Assembly: GCF_938017775.1 (NCBI RefSeq)
Contig: NZ_CALIIU010000055.1
Location: forward strand, 1 to 32,101
From: an uncultured Campylobacter sp.
Lineage (GTDB): Bacteria > Campylobacterota > Campylobacteria > Campylobacterales > Campylobacteraceae
DNA: 32,101 nt
Direction of reading: 5' to 3'
The position numbers were made by a program, and so were the translations under genes. Below are positions 8,304 through 17,064 of the stretch, in pieces (positions within the stretch are counted from its first letter, which is position 1; every line of letters begins with the position of its first letter). The notes below the pieces were generated by a model. The model ran no database searches. It saw only the letters and a list, made by a program, of their open reading frames with translations, and was not told where the DNA came from.

Positions 8304-9200
8304 TTAAAATCCTTTGATAGCGTATTGTTTCATTACGTTTTCTATTTTTTTGAGGTTTTCCGCGCTCGGCTCGCAAAGCGGCAAGCGGTACTCCAAGCTC
8401 GGCGTCAGACCTGCAATATACATCGCCGCTTTGATCGGGATCGGATTGCTCTCGCAGAATAAAATTTTATTGATCGCGTAGAGATCGTCGTTGATCTGCT
8501 TGGCTTTTAAAAACTCATTTTGCAGCGCAAATTTCGTAAGTCTCGCCGTGTAATCGGGCAGTAAATTTGCCGTAACGGAGATCACGCCTTTGCCGCCGTT
8601 GCTTAGGATCGGATAGTTGATTGCATCCTCGCCGCTAAGCACGCTAAGGCGCGGCTCGTGCGCGAGCAGATCGACGCATTTATCGATGCTGCCGCTGGCT
8701 TCTTTGACGCCGTAGATGTTCTCGCAGTCGTTAAAAAGCTTGATGATCGTATCTGCGGCTATGTCGCAGCCGGTGCGACCGGGGACATTGTAGAGCAGTA
8801 CCGGCAGATCTACCGAGCTCGCGATCGCCTTGTAGTGCAGATAGAGCCCCTTTTGAGTGGGTTTGTTGTAGTAGGGCGCTACGGATAAAATTCCGTCCGC
8901 GCCGTGAGCCTGCGCAAACTGCGCAAGCCCGATCGCTTCGTGAGTTGCATTACTGCCTGCGCCCGCTAGCACCTTAACGTCCGTGCCCTTGCACGCATCT
9001 ACGGCGATTTCGATACAGACGCGGTGCTCGTCGTGCGTCAGCGTCGCGCTCTCGCCCGTAGTACCGACGGGCACGACCGCGCTTATGCCGTTTGCGATCT
9101 GTCTTTTAATGAGCTTTGCGTAGGTCTGCTCGTCCAGTTTGCCCTCTTTAAAAGGCGTGATCAGCGCCGTCATAGAGCCGATTATGACATTTTTATTCAT
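8304..9200 (-). CDS. dapA: 4-hydroxy-tetrahydrodipicolinate synthase
   Basis: A 298-residue cytoplasmic enzyme condensing pyruvate with aspartate semialdehyde, the first step toward diaminopimelate and lysine. The Schiff-base lysine is Lys166 in GVKEASG. Thr47 and Thr48 (VGTTGES), Tyr138 (LLYNVPGRTG) and Arg143 complete the active site. Length is standard for the family. The ATG overlaps the end of the M16 peptidase gene by eight bases, and the next gene begins directly after the stop, so it is embedded in the operon. Confidence 0.97.
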   Translation of the reverse strand: MNKNVIIGSMTALITPFKEGKLDEQTYAKLIKRQIANGISAVVPVGTTGESATLTHDEHRVCIEIAVDACKGTDVKVLAGAGSNATHEAIGLAQFAQAHGADGILSVAPYYNKPTQKGLYLHYKAIASSVDLPVLLYNVPGRTGCDIAADTIIKLFNDCENIYGVKEASGSIDKCVDLLAHEPRLSVLSGEDAINYPILSNGGKGVISVTANLLPDYTARLTKFALQNEFLKAKQINDDLYAINKILFCESNPIPIKAAMYIAGLTPSLEYRLPLCEPSAENLKKIENVMKQYAIKGF

Positions 9201-10446
9201 CGTTTTCCTTTCGTAAGATAATGCTCGTGGAGCTTTTAAGGCTTAGATAGGTTTTCATCGCTTTTTTAACCGCGCTTTTATCTAGGCTTTTAATTTCGCA
9301 CTCCAGCCTAAATAGCGCGTCCAGATCGCCGCGGACGATGTAGCTGCCGTACATCTGAGCTACCTTGCTAGCGCTGTCGAGGGAGTAGATCAGATCGCTA
9401 CTTAGGGTGTTTTTGATCTTTAGCATATCGTCGTCGCTTATTTTAGCTTTTTTGGCTTTTTCGATCAGCGCTAAAATTTCACTCCTCAGCGCCTCGCCGC
9501 TTACGCCTTGGTTGCAAACGGCAAAGACTATAAATAAATTCTCATCCTTACCGCTCATATCGTAGATATTGATCTGATTGGCGAGCTTTTTCTCATCGAC
9601 CAGCACGCGCTGTAAAAGCGAGCTCTTGCCGCCGCTAAGATATATATCCATCGCTTTGATCGCCGCGGCGTCGGCGTGGTTAAACGGCGGAATTTTAAAG
9701 GCGACTGCCACGATCTGAGCCTCGCTATTTTTATAAATAACGCTAAGCTTCTCGCCGTCTTGCGTAGGCTCGGTGCAGTGAGGGCGCGGAATTTCGCTTT
9801 TATTTTTTACGGGCGCGAAATATTTTTTAGCCGCATCAAACGCCGCCTTTTCGCCGATGTCGCCGGTGATAAGCAGCACGGCGTTTTGCGGCTGATAAAA
9901 TTTAGCGTGAAATTCCTTGATATCTTTGATGCTCCAGTTTTCGATGTCCTTACGAAAACCGATCGGCGTCCAGTGGTACGGGTGGTACAAAAACGCAGCG
10001 TTATATAGCCTGAAAAATAGGTATCCGAACGGATCGTTATCGGTGCGCCACAGCCGCTCCTCAAGCACTACCTTGCGCTCGGGCTGAAATTCTTTGTCTT
10101 TGAGGCTCAAGTTTTGCATGATGTCGGCGTAAAGATCCAAGCAGACCTCTAAATTTGAGCTCGCGCACTTGATGAAGTAGTGCGTGTAATCAAAGCCCGT
10201 GCTTGCGTTGTTCACGCCGCCGAATCCCTTCACGATCGCGTCGAACTCGCCCGCCTTACGATTTTTCGTGGATTTAAAATTCAGATGCTCCAGCATGTGC
10301 GCGATGCCGCTTTTGCCCATCGTCTCGTCGCGCGAGCCGACGTTGTAAAACACGTCCACGCTGATGACGCCGCTGCCTTTATTCATCGGGATGTGATAAA
10401 TTTGAAGTCCGTTTTGCAGCGTGATTTTCTTAAATTTCGGAAACAT
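9193..10446 (-). CDS. M16-family zinc peptidase
   Basis: A 417-residue single-subunit, pitrilysin/processing-peptidase-like protein. The inverted zinc motif HxxEH is HMLEH at 50-54, and the distal glutamate is within ERKVVLEERLWR (about 123-130). A second M16 domain follows, with a GGKSSLLQRVL block characteristic of the family. No obvious signal peptide is present, so location is uncertain. The substrate is unknown. Its ATG overlaps the pyrD stop (TAATG), and the Campylobacter order pyrD-peptidase-dapA-reductase is conserved, suggesting cotranscription. Confidence 0.92.
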   Translation of the reverse strand: MFPKFKKITLQNGLQIYHIPMNKGSGVISVDVFYNVGSRDETMGKSGIAHMLEHLNFKSTKNRKAGEFDAIVKGFGGVNNASTGFDYTHYFIKCASSNLEVCLDLYADIMQNLSLKDKEFQPERKVVLEERLWRTDNDPFGYLFFRLYNAAFLYHPYHWTPIGFRKDIENWSIKDIKEFHAKFYQPQNAVLLITGDIGEKAAFDAAKKYFAPVKNKSEIPRPHCTEPTQDGEKLSVIYKNSEAQIVAVAFKIPPFNHADAAAIKAMDIYLSGGKSSLLQRVLVDEKKLANQINIYDMSGKDENLFIVFAVCNQGVSGEALRSEILALIEKAKKAKISDDDMLKIKNTLSSDLIYSLDSASKVAQMYGSYIVRGDLDALFRLECEIKSLDKSAVKKAMKTYLSLKSSTSIILRKENDE

Positions 10447-12251
10447 TAATCTTTTTTCGCCTTTCGTTTTTTGCTTGAGTTTTGCTCTGCGTCTTGGGCG
10501 CCACTCGCTTCTTTAACCTCTTTAAGCTCTTTGGTCTCTTTAGCCTCGGCATTTTTAGTTTTGGCGCTGTTTTGTTTTACGTTTTTACTCTTGGAGTTTT
10601 TGCTTTCCGTGCTATTTTTTGGCGCGGCTTTAGTTTTAGAATTTTTACTTTCTATGTCGTTTTTTTGTGCGGCTTTAGTTGTGGTTTTATTTTTAGATGC
10701 GGTTTTTGTTTTGGCGGTTTTGCTTTCCGCGCCGCCTTGTTTTGTGCTTTTAGCCTTTAAATTCTCGCTTTTTGCGCTGCTTCGTTTTGCGCTTTTAATC
10801 TCCGAAATTCCGCTCTCCGTACGGCTTTGCTCGATTGATCTTTGATCCGTCGCGGTATCTGCGCTTACTAAGGCGTTTAAATTTACCAAAGCGTCGGAAT
10901 TTTCGTCCGCTTCGGAGCTTGAGTTTGTTTGGGCAGTTGGAATTTCATCTGCTTGAACGGCGGGAATTTTATTAACTTGGGCGCTCGATATTTCGCTTTT
11001 GCCGTCGTTTGGAATTCCGTCCGCATCCCTGCTTTCGGGCGCGTTTGAAATTTCGCTCGTTTTCTCGCTTTTGCTCGTGCTTGGAATTTTATCCGTTCTG
11101 GCATCCGCCTCTTTGTCTTCGCAAGCGCGCAAATCTGCGCCGTTGCCGAGATTTTCCGCCTGATCGCCTCTGATGCCGTATCCTTCGCCCGCGCGAGTTT
11201 TTAAATTTACCCCGACCGCCTCGCTTACGTTATTAAAGCCGTCTGCGCGCAAAAGCTCCGCCAGCCCCTCGTTGATCGATTTTGCGACGAACGGGCCTTT
11301 GAAGATAAAGGCGGTAAAAATTTGAACCAGGCTCGCGCCCGATTTGATGCGCTCGTAGGCCTCTTGCGCGCTGTCTATGCCGCCGCAGCTGATTAGGATC
11401 GTGCGGCCGAAGAGCTCGCGAGCGACCTGTGCGAAAAGCTCGCGCGATTTTTCGGTGATAAGCCTGCCGCTTAGACCGCCGAAGTCCCTAGCATTGGGGC
11501 TTAGCGAATAATCGACGCTCGTGTTGTTTATGATGATGCCGTTTGCGCCGCTTTGCACCGCGCACTCGCACAGTGCGATCGCCTGAGCCGCGCTCATATC
11601 GGGCGCCAGCTTTAAGACTAGCGGCCTGTTCGTGATCTCTTTCATCGCTCTGATCAGCTCGCTTATGAAGCTGTTTTCTTGCAAAGCGCGCAGATTCGGG
11701 GTGTTCGGCGAGCTTACGTTGATGATGAAAAAATCGCACAGCCCGTTAAATTTACGGCCCAAGGCTTCGTAATCGCTTAGCGCATCCTCGTTCGAGGTGG
11801 CTTTGTTTTTGCCGATGTTTGCGGCGATCGGGATTTTAAAAGGATAAATTTTTCGCACGCGACGCTCGATAATATCGGCGCCTTCGTTGTTAAAACCCAT
11901 TGCGTTTTGAATGCTCTGCTCGCTAACGAGGCGAAAAAGTCGCGGCTTTTCGTTGCCGCTTTGAGGACGCGGCGTAAAGGTGCCAAAATCGATGTGTCCG
12001 AAGCCAAGAGCGGCCAGCGGCGCGATCATCGTGGCGTTTTTGTCGAATCCGCCCGCGATACCCACGGGGTTATCGAAGCTTAAATTCCATATATTTTGAG
12101 TTAAAATTTCATCTTTATAAACGCCGAATTTTGCTAAAATCTCAAGTCCACCCGGAGTCGCATAGAGCGCGCGAAGTCCGAATTCTGCGATCTTGTGAGC
12201 GGTTTCGGGATCGAATAGAAAAAAGATTTTTTTCAAGGTATCGTAATTCAT
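10446..12251 (-). CDS. pyrD: Dihydroorotate dehydrogenase (quinone) with giant C-terminal tail
   Basis: A 601-residue protein. Residues 1-350 form a complete class 2 PyrD, the membrane-associated flavoenzyme that oxidises dihydroorotate with quinone in pyrimidine synthesis: GIAGGFDKNA (64-73), GTFTPRPQSGNEKPRLFR, NIGKNK, INVSSPNT with the catalytic serine at 180/181, LVLKLAPDMS, NNTSVDY, GGLSG and SCGGIDS with phosphate-binding residues. The N-terminal helices fit quinone access. Residues about 351-601 are a low-complexity extension, first acidic and Ser/Ala/Ile/Pro-rich, then Lys/Ser/Asn/Thr-rich with imperfect repeats such as ESKNSKTKAAPKNSTESKNS, ending KKRKAKKD. PyrD is normally near 350 residues. 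The frame stays open for all 250 extra codons and the stop overlaps the next start, arguing that the extension is translated. Confidence 0.95.
   Translation of the reverse strand: MNYDTLKKIFFLFDPETAHKIAEFGLRALYATPGGLEILAKFGVYKDEILTQNIWNLSFDNPVGIAGGFDKNATMIAPLAALGFGHIDFGTFTPRPQSGNEKPRLFRLVSEQSIQNAMGFNNEGADIIERRVRKIYPFKIPIAANIGKNKATSNEDALSDYEALGRKFNGLCDFFIINVSSPNTPNLRALQENSFISELIRAMKEITNRPLVLKLAPDMSAAQAIALCECAVQSGANGIIINNTSVDYSLSPNARDFGGLSGRLITEKSRELFAQVARELFGRTILISCGGIDSAQEAYERIKSGASLVQIFTAFIFKGPFVAKSINEGLAELLRADGFNNVSEAVGVNLKTRAGEGYGIRGDQAENLGNGADLRACEDKEADARTDKIPSTSKSEKTSEISNAPESRDADGIPNDGKSEISSAQVNKIPAVQADEIPTAQTNSSSEADENSDALVNLNALVSADTATDQRSIEQSRTESGISEIKSAKRSSAKSENLKAKSTKQGGAESKTAKTKTASKNKTTTKAAQKNDIESKNSKTKAAPKNSTESKNSKSKNVKQNSAKTKNAEAKETKELKEVKEASGAQDAEQNSSKKRKAKKD
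10449..11201 (-). repeat. Low-complexity repeat region encoding the PyrD tail
   Basis: DNA for residues about 351-600 of PyrD. It contains many near-copies of GAAATTTC, AAAATTCC and TTTTAGTTTT-type strings, comparable to spacers elsewhere in the window. In its 3' half, units coding ESKNSK(T/S)K recur about every 15 codons. Confidence 0.6.
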
Positions 12252-12605
12252 AATTTTTCCTCAAATTTTGCATAATGGTAGCTAAAATTTAATTAAATAT
12301 AGATAAGGATTTCGCGCCGTATTTGCAATCTGCGGCGGTTAAATTTAATTTTAGAATTACGCGCTTAAATGCTGCATAGAATTTCTACGGCTCGTCGCGA
12401 CGATCTAAATTTACGCAGAAGCTCAAAGATGTGCGGCGCAAATTTTATAAATTTAGCCCGCCCGGGTACGTGCCGAAACGCGCGGTGTCTGTGGCACAGC
12501 TCGCGGTGGCGGGCATCGCCGCGATTTTATCCTGCGCCGATCTACGCTCAATCCCGCTGAAGCTAAATTTTAAAATTTAAAGCGTCCACTCGCGCTGTTT
12601 GAGCC
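12252..12605. other. Spacer between the pyrD operon and the hemL-side operon
   Basis: No convincing gene. The 12252-12340 part should hold the pyrD promoter on the minus strand. One exact AAATTTTAAAATTT palindrome lies at 12565-12578, near the end of the 12606-13787 gene. No clear hairpin terminator was found. Confidence 0.4.
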
Positions 12606-13787
12606 TTAGCGTGCGTCTTTGTCAGCGAAGGCAACCATCATCGTGCCCAGAGGAATGATTGCAACGCCCAAGATAATCGCTAGCGGGTTTAGCAAGGACA
12701 GCTTGGCAAGCAGGTAGATCGCCGCCACGAGCGCCGCGTAGGACAAAATTTTAAACGGAGAGAAAAACGCTCCCGCAAAATTGCTCCGAATCTCGCTTCG
12801 CTCAAGCTCGCCTTCCCAATCATTGACGCTGCCGTCTGCGCCGTCGAAATCATCATTTGATCCGTCGCGCGCGCCACCAATCCCACCTCCAAAATCGCTC
12901 GTACCGTCGCTCCGCTCGCTGCTATCTACATCGCCGCCACGATTTCCGTTATCTATGCCGCCGCTATGATTGCTGCGATCTGCGCCGTCGCTCCAGCCGC
13001 CGCCCAGGTCGCTACTCGCTGCATTTTTCAAGTCGTCGCAACGCGCGCCTATGCCGCCTTGCGAACTATCGCTAGCTTCGTCGTTTATGCCGTCGTATGA
13101 GTTGCCGCAAGTCGCGCTGCCATTCATATTAAATTTATCGGCGGCATGTCCTAAAGCGGTCGCGTCGCAAGCGGAGGTTTTGTCGTTGCTCTTCGTAGAA
13201 TTTACGTCGCGCTCGGCGGTAAAATTTTTGATATCTTCGTCGATAGAGTTTGCGGCGCGCTCGGCGGCGGTTTCGTCGTACAGAGCGCAACTATCGCCGT
13301 TTTCGGTGCTGGTTTCGCCGTTTGTGAAATTTACGGCGTCTTCGGAATTTCGAGTGTTTGAAATTTCATCGCCTGAATTTTCGCCCCTAAAGCTTTCGCT
13401 CTTTAAAATTTCGCCGCCGCAAATTTTGCCGTATGAAATTTCATCGCCGCTTGCGTCGCCTTGGTTTTCGCCGCGACTTGCGGAATTCGTATCGCTAGCG
13501 GAAGTTTCGCTGCTTATGAAACCTGCTGAATTTTTAGAGCTTTGCTGCAAAATTTCATCGTATTTACCGGCTCTGAGTTCATCTTCTATTTTGTTTCGGT
13601 AAGCGCGAAACGAAAAATATACCGCGCCGAATGCACCCAAAAATCCAGCCTCCAAGCTAAGAAGCCACGCAAGCGCCCGCACGCCGAAAGAGCCCGCGCC
13701 GAAAAATCCTGCGCCGCAAAGCGCCAGCCCAAGCAGGGCAAACGTCGCGTTTAGCGCGCAGTATACGAGCAAAAATCGCCTATTCAA
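12606..13787 (-). CDS. Membrane protein with a long Ser/Asp/Gly/Asn-rich low-complexity core
   Basis: A 393-residue protein. Two hydrophobic segments lie in residues 5-65 (LLVYCALNATFALLGLALCG and LLSLEAGFLGAFGAVYFSF). About 260 low-complexity residues follow (about 80-340) rich in Ser, Asp, Gly, Asn and Glu, with no predicted fold. Two more hydrophobic segments come at about 345-385 (ILSYAALVAAIYLLAKLSL and PLAIILGVAIIPLGTMMVAF). The family looks like a small four-pass membrane protein into which the hydrophilic core was inserted or expanded. Its ATG overlaps the AtpZ-like stop, as with the small membrane gene beside hemL in other campylobacters. Function unknown. The core contains repeated EIS, EIL and GEN strings that arise from GAAATTT-type DNA. 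Confidence 0.75.
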   Translation of the reverse strand: MNRRFLLVYCALNATFALLGLALCGAGFFGAGSFGVRALAWLLSLEAGFLGAFGAVYFSFRAYRNKIEDELRAGKYDEILQQSSKNSAGFISSETSASDTNSASRGENQGDASGDEISYGKICGGEILKSESFRGENSGDEISNTRNSEDAVNFTNGETSTENGDSCALYDETAAERAANSIDEDIKNFTAERDVNSTKSNDKTSACDATALGHAADKFNMNGSATCGNSYDGINDEASDSSQGGIGARCDDLKNAASSDLGGGWSDGADRSNHSGGIDNGNRGGDVDSSERSDGTSDFGGGIGGARDGSNDDFDGADGSVNDWEGELERSEIRSNFAGAFFSPFKILSYAALVAAIYLLAKLSLLNPLAIILGVAIIPLGTMMVAFADKDAR

Positions 13788-14080
13788 TCTCGCTCATCCC
13801 ATTCATCGTCGTCGAAATTTTTCGGATCCGCTTTGTATTTTGGATTGTCCTCAAGCTCCTTTAGGCTCGAATTTAGCGCCTTGCACGCGCGGTAAACGTT
13901 CAAAAACGCCGCTGCGATGCCAATAGCGATGCCCAGCCATAATAAAAGCAGCGAGCCCGTGAGGTGCCGCAGCCCAAGCCCGATCGCTACTCCGATGCCG
14001 ATTGCTACGACGATTGAGATGCCTAGGCTGATGTCGCAGGCGCCCCTTACGATTTTGTTTAAATTTTTCGTTACTCTCAT
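13784..14080 (-). CDS. AtpZ/AtpI-family small membrane protein
   Basis: A 98-residue protein with two transmembrane helices (about 20-40 and 45-63) and a polar acidic C-terminus (KNFDDDEWDERD). The glycine-rich first helix and the LLLLWLGIAIGIAAAFLNVYR second helix match the AtpZ/AtpI family, thought to help assemble the F-ATPase c-ring. It is not beside ATP synthase genes here. In C. jejuni a similar protein is next to hemL, which matches this position. It overlaps the following gene by four bases. Confidence 0.78.
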   Translation of the reverse strand: MRVTKNLNKIVRGACDISLGISIVVAIGIGVAIGLGLRHLTGSLLLLWLGIAIGIAAAFLNVYRACKALNSSLKELEDNPKYKADPKNFDDDEWDERD

Positions 14081-14111
14081 CTAAAATCCGTAAAATTTTA
14101 AAATGCAGCCC

Positions 14112-15383
14112 TTAAAGCGCCGCCATCGCTTCATCCGCGGCGTTTAGCGCAAAGTCGATCTGCGCTTCGTTCATCGTAGAGCAGATAAAGCCCGTCTCAA
14201 ACTGACTAGGCGCCAAAAATACGCCGCGCTTAATCATCTCGCCGTGAAATTTCGCAAAGCGCGCGGTGTCTGCTCGCAGGGCGCCGTCATAGTCGCGCAC
14301 CTCTTCGTCTGCGAAAAAGTAGCCGAACATCGAGCCTACGCAAGCGGTTTGCAGCGCGATACCGCGGCGCTGTGCTATGGTGCAAAGCCCGTCTGCGAGC
14401 CTGCGCGCTAGTTCGCCGAGCCTTTCGTAAAGGCCGCTGCTAGCGTAAATTTTACTTAGGCTGGCGATACCCGCAGCCATCGCGACGGGGTTTCCGCTTA
14501 GCGTGCCTGCTTGATACACCGCTCCTAGCGGGCTTATCATATCCATAATTTCGCGCTTGCCTGCAAACGCCGCCACGCTCATACCGCCGCCGATGACCTT
14601 GCCGAAGGTTACCAGATCGCCGCGGACGCCGTAGATGCCGTAGCTGCCTAGCTCGCTCGCGCGAAAGCCGCTCATTACCTCGTCGATTATTAGCACGATC
14701 TTTTTCTCGTCGCACAGCGTGCGAAGCTCTGTTAAAAATTTAGGATCCGCCGGTACTAGGCCCATATTCCCCGCGACCGGCTCGATGATGATCGTGCCGA
14801 TGTCGTTTTGCGCTAGGACGTCCTTTACGCTTTGTATGTCGTTGTATCTGGCTAGGTAGGTGTTTTTTGCGACGTCCTGCGGCACGCCCGCGCTGCTTGC
14901 ATTACCGAAAGTGCTCGCGCCGCTGCCCGCTTTGACGAGCAGGCTGTCGCTGTGACCGTGGTAGCAGCCCTCAAATTTTAAAATTTTATCTCGTCCGCTA
15001 AAGGCGCGCGCAAGACGGATCGCGCTCATCGTGGCTTCCGTGCCGCTGCTGGTAAAGCGGATCTTGTCTAGGAAATCGAAATTTTTTAGCACCAGCGAGG
15101 CAAGCTGCGTCTCAAGCGGGCTGGATGCGCCGAAGCTTAGCCCCTTTTTAGCGGTCTGCACGACGGCGCGCTCAATGTCTGCGTCAGCATGACCGAAGAT
15201 GAGCGGACCCCAGCTCTGCACGAAGTCGAGATATTTTTTGCCTTCAACGTCGTAGATGTACGAGCCCTCGCCGTGATCCACCATAAAAGGCTCGCCGCCT
15301 ACGTTACCGAATGCTCGCACAGGCGAGTCTACGCCGCCTGGGATAAGTTTTTGCGCTGCTAGAAATTCGTCGTGATTATTCAT
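14112..15383 (-). CDS. hemL: Glutamate-1-semialdehyde 2,1-aminomutase
   Basis: A 423-residue PLP enzyme converting glutamate 1-semialdehyde to 5-aminolevulinate for haem synthesis by the C5 route. The PLP lysine is Lys262 in VTFGKVIGGGMSVAAF. Asp234 of IIDEVMSGFR binds the pyridine nitrogen, and the N-terminal IPGGVDSPVRAF block is diagnostic. Length is normal. The ATG overlaps the stop of the cytochrome c gene by four bases, so haem synthesis is coupled to a haem protein gene. One AAATTTTAAAATTT palindrome lies inside the coding sequence (14973-14986), encoding KILKF. Confidence 0.97.
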   Translation of the reverse strand: MNNHDEFLAAQKLIPGGVDSPVRAFGNVGGEPFMVDHGEGSYIYDVEGKKYLDFVQSWGPLIFGHADADIERAVVQTAKKGLSFGASSPLETQLASLVLKNFDFLDKIRFTSSGTEATMSAIRLARAFSGRDKILKFEGCYHGHSDSLLVKAGSGASTFGNASSAGVPQDVAKNTYLARYNDIQSVKDVLAQNDIGTIIIEPVAGNMGLVPADPKFLTELRTLCDEKKIVLIIDEVMSGFRASELGSYGIYGVRGDLVTFGKVIGGGMSVAAFAGKREIMDMISPLGAVYQAGTLSGNPVAMAAGIASLSKIYASSGLYERLGELARRLADGLCTIAQRRGIALQTACVGSMFGYFFADEEVRDYDGALRADTARFAKFHGEMIKRGVFLAPSQFETGFICSTMNEAQIDFALNAADEAMAAL

Positions 15384-15826
15384 TTTTTCTCCTTCTTTTT
15401 GGGTTGATTTATCGATTTTATATATTTGTAGATGATGATGATCTCGTTTTGCGTCAGGAAGTAGCTCGGCATCACGTCGCGCGAGCTGCTGATCCCGTCG
15501 GCGAGCTCCTGAAGCGAGAGATTGTTGATCGGCGGCGCGTTTAGGGCGCGCTCGTAGTAGGCGCCTGCGGTGCGGTTAAATTCTTTATACGTCGCGATCA
15601 GCGAGCCCTCGCCCTTTTCGCCGTGGCACTTGTCGCAGCCCACGCCGCGCGGGTTTTTATACAGCATCGCGCCGTACTCCTCGTCGGTGATAAAGCTATC
15701 GGCTTGTACATCGCGAGGTAGAAAAAATATGGTCGCGTTTAAAAACAGCGCTAAAAATATGAAATTCCGCATCTTCTCGTTTCGAATTTTTGGCGCAATA
15801 ATATAAAAAATGTGCTTAAATTTCAT
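15380..15826 (-). CDS. Periplasmic monohaem cytochrome c
   Basis: A 148-residue protein with one haem site CDKCH and, about 60 residues later, a methionine in RDVMPSYF as likely axial ligand. An N-terminal signal sequence is best seen from Met19 (MRNFIFLALFLNATIFFLPR), so the true start may be at 15772, where GAGAAG precedes the ATG. The listed start overlaps the kinase stop as ATGA, which also is plausible through coupling. It should receive haem in the periplasm and shuttle electrons; the partner is unknown. The Lys-rich tail KKKEKK is unusual but short. Confidence 0.85.
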   Translation of the reverse strand: MKFKHIFYIIAPKIRNEKMRNFIFLALFLNATIFFLPRDVQADSFITDEEYGAMLYKNPRGVGCDKCHGEKGEGSLIATYKEFNRTAGAYYERALNAPPINNLSLQELADGISSSRDVMPSYFLTQNEIIIIYKYIKSINQPKKKEKK

Positions 15827-17064
15827 AACGTCGCTATCTTTTCGATCCCCTCGAAATAAAAGACGTTTAGCTCATCCTGCCTGCGGTAGAGGAATTTTAG
15901 TCCGTGTGCCTTAGCGATGTTATCGACGATGTAGAGCCCCAGGCCGAAGCTTTGCTTGGCGTTCGTGCCCTTGACGAATGCCTCTTTGTAGTAGCTAAAG
16001 TCCTTCTGCAGCGGCTCGCCGAGCGTTATGAAGTCCATCGACTCGGCGTCTAAGCGGATTAAAATTTTACCGTCTGAGGCGTATTTGACGGCGTTGTCGA
16101 TTAAATTTTTTACCGCGACGCAAAAGAGCTTCAGATCGACATTTAGGCTTAGGCCTAGCGGATTTTCCAGCGCCACGCAGCCGGGCTCGATCATTGCGAT
16201 ACTAAGCGCTTCTTTTAAAATTTCATCCATTGAAAAAATTCCGCGTTCGATTAGTGCCGTACCCGCGGTCGCGCGCTCGACCGCCGCAAATTCGTTGATT
16301 AGGCTTTCCAGCCGCTCAAAGACCGAGATGAGGCGCTCTTGATTTTTGCCGTGCTCGATCATCTCGACGGCGATGCGACCCTTTGTGATGGGAGTTTTGA
16401 GCTCGTGCATTATGTTTCGCAAAAACATATGGCGCGATTCGTTAAGCTTATTTATCTGCGTGACCGCCTCGTAAAACGCGTGCGAAACCTCGGAAATTTC
16501 GTCGTTTCCTACGCTTACGTCCTTGATTTGAAGATCGCCTTTAGCAAATTTATCGATCTGGCGCTTAAGCTTGCGAAGGGGGCGAATTTTGCGGATGATG
16601 AAAATATACGCAAGCAGGATGATCACCAAAATGACGCCATAGATCGCTTTGAAAATATCGTAGCGATAGGGCTGATAATCCTTGTCGTTTAAAAGCCGCG
16701 TCTCGCCAGCGTGCGTGATTTTTAGATAGTGCTTGCGCTTAAAAAGCAGGATATCAGCAGAGCCGATGTCTGCGGAGATGCTATCTAAAATTTCAGCGCC
16801 TTTAATGATCTCATCGCGCTTGGCTTCATCGCGGATGGTCGAAAACTCGAAATTCGCGACCTGGCGGTCGTATTCGACATCGCTGATGAGCTTACTCATC
16901 TGATATAGGTTCGCGCGCGCAACGATGGAGTATTTGGAGTTTAGCTCGCGAGTGTAGTTTTGCTGATCGTAGCCGATGAGCCAGAGCAGAGCGAGCGAAA
17001 CGCCCACGGCGGCGAGCGTGAAGATGAACGTGATGGTGTAAAAAATCGACGATCTTACTTTCAT
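15823..17064 (-). CDS. Sensor histidine kinase, ArsS/CprS-like
   Basis: A 413-residue inner-membrane kinase. Transmembrane helices are at about 8-31 and 138-157, enclosing a periplasmic sensing domain of about 105 residues. A HAMP-like linker (158-208) precedes the phosphoacceptor His220 in RNIMHELKTPITKG, a block typical of H. pylori ArsS and Campylobacter CprS. The ATPase domain has an N-box NLIDNAVKYAS (320-330) and a G-box FGLGLYIVD (about 373-381), a short, degenerate version. It should phosphorylate the response regulator at 17551-18228, which lies upstream in the same direction. The ligand is unknown; acid or envelope-stress sensing is an inference from the family. Confidence 0.9.
   Translation of the reverse strand: MKVRSSIFYTITFIFTLAAVGVSLALLWLIGYDQQNYTRELNSKYSIVARANLYQMSKLISDVEYDRQVANFEFSTIRDEAKRDEIIKGAEILDSISADIGSADILLFKRKHYLKITHAGETRLLNDKDYQPYRYDIFKAIYGVILVIILLAYIFIIRKIRPLRKLKRQIDKFAKGDLQIKDVSVGNDEISEVSHAFYEAVTQINKLNESRHMFLRNIMHELKTPITKGRIAVEMIEHGKNQERLISVFERLESLINEFAAVERATAGTALIERGIFSMDEILKEALSIAMIEPGCVALENPLGLSLNVDLKLFCVAVKNLIDNAVKYASDGKILIRLDAESMDFITLGEPLQKDFSYYKEAFVKGTNAKQSFGLGLYIVDNIAKAHGLKFLYRRQDELNVFYFEGIEKIATL

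Noticed and set aside
10471..10845. Long hydrophobic plus-strand frames opposite the PyrD tail
   Set aside because: They are the complement of Lys/Ser/Glu codons read backwards; no ribosome site or context.
12369..12560. 63-codon frame in the spacer before pyrD
   Set aside because: No ribosome site, no motif, low-information composition.
12970..13602. 210-codon plus-strand frame opposite the low-complexity membrane protein
   Set aside because: Shadow of the repetitive coding strand; composition mirrors it and there are no motifs.
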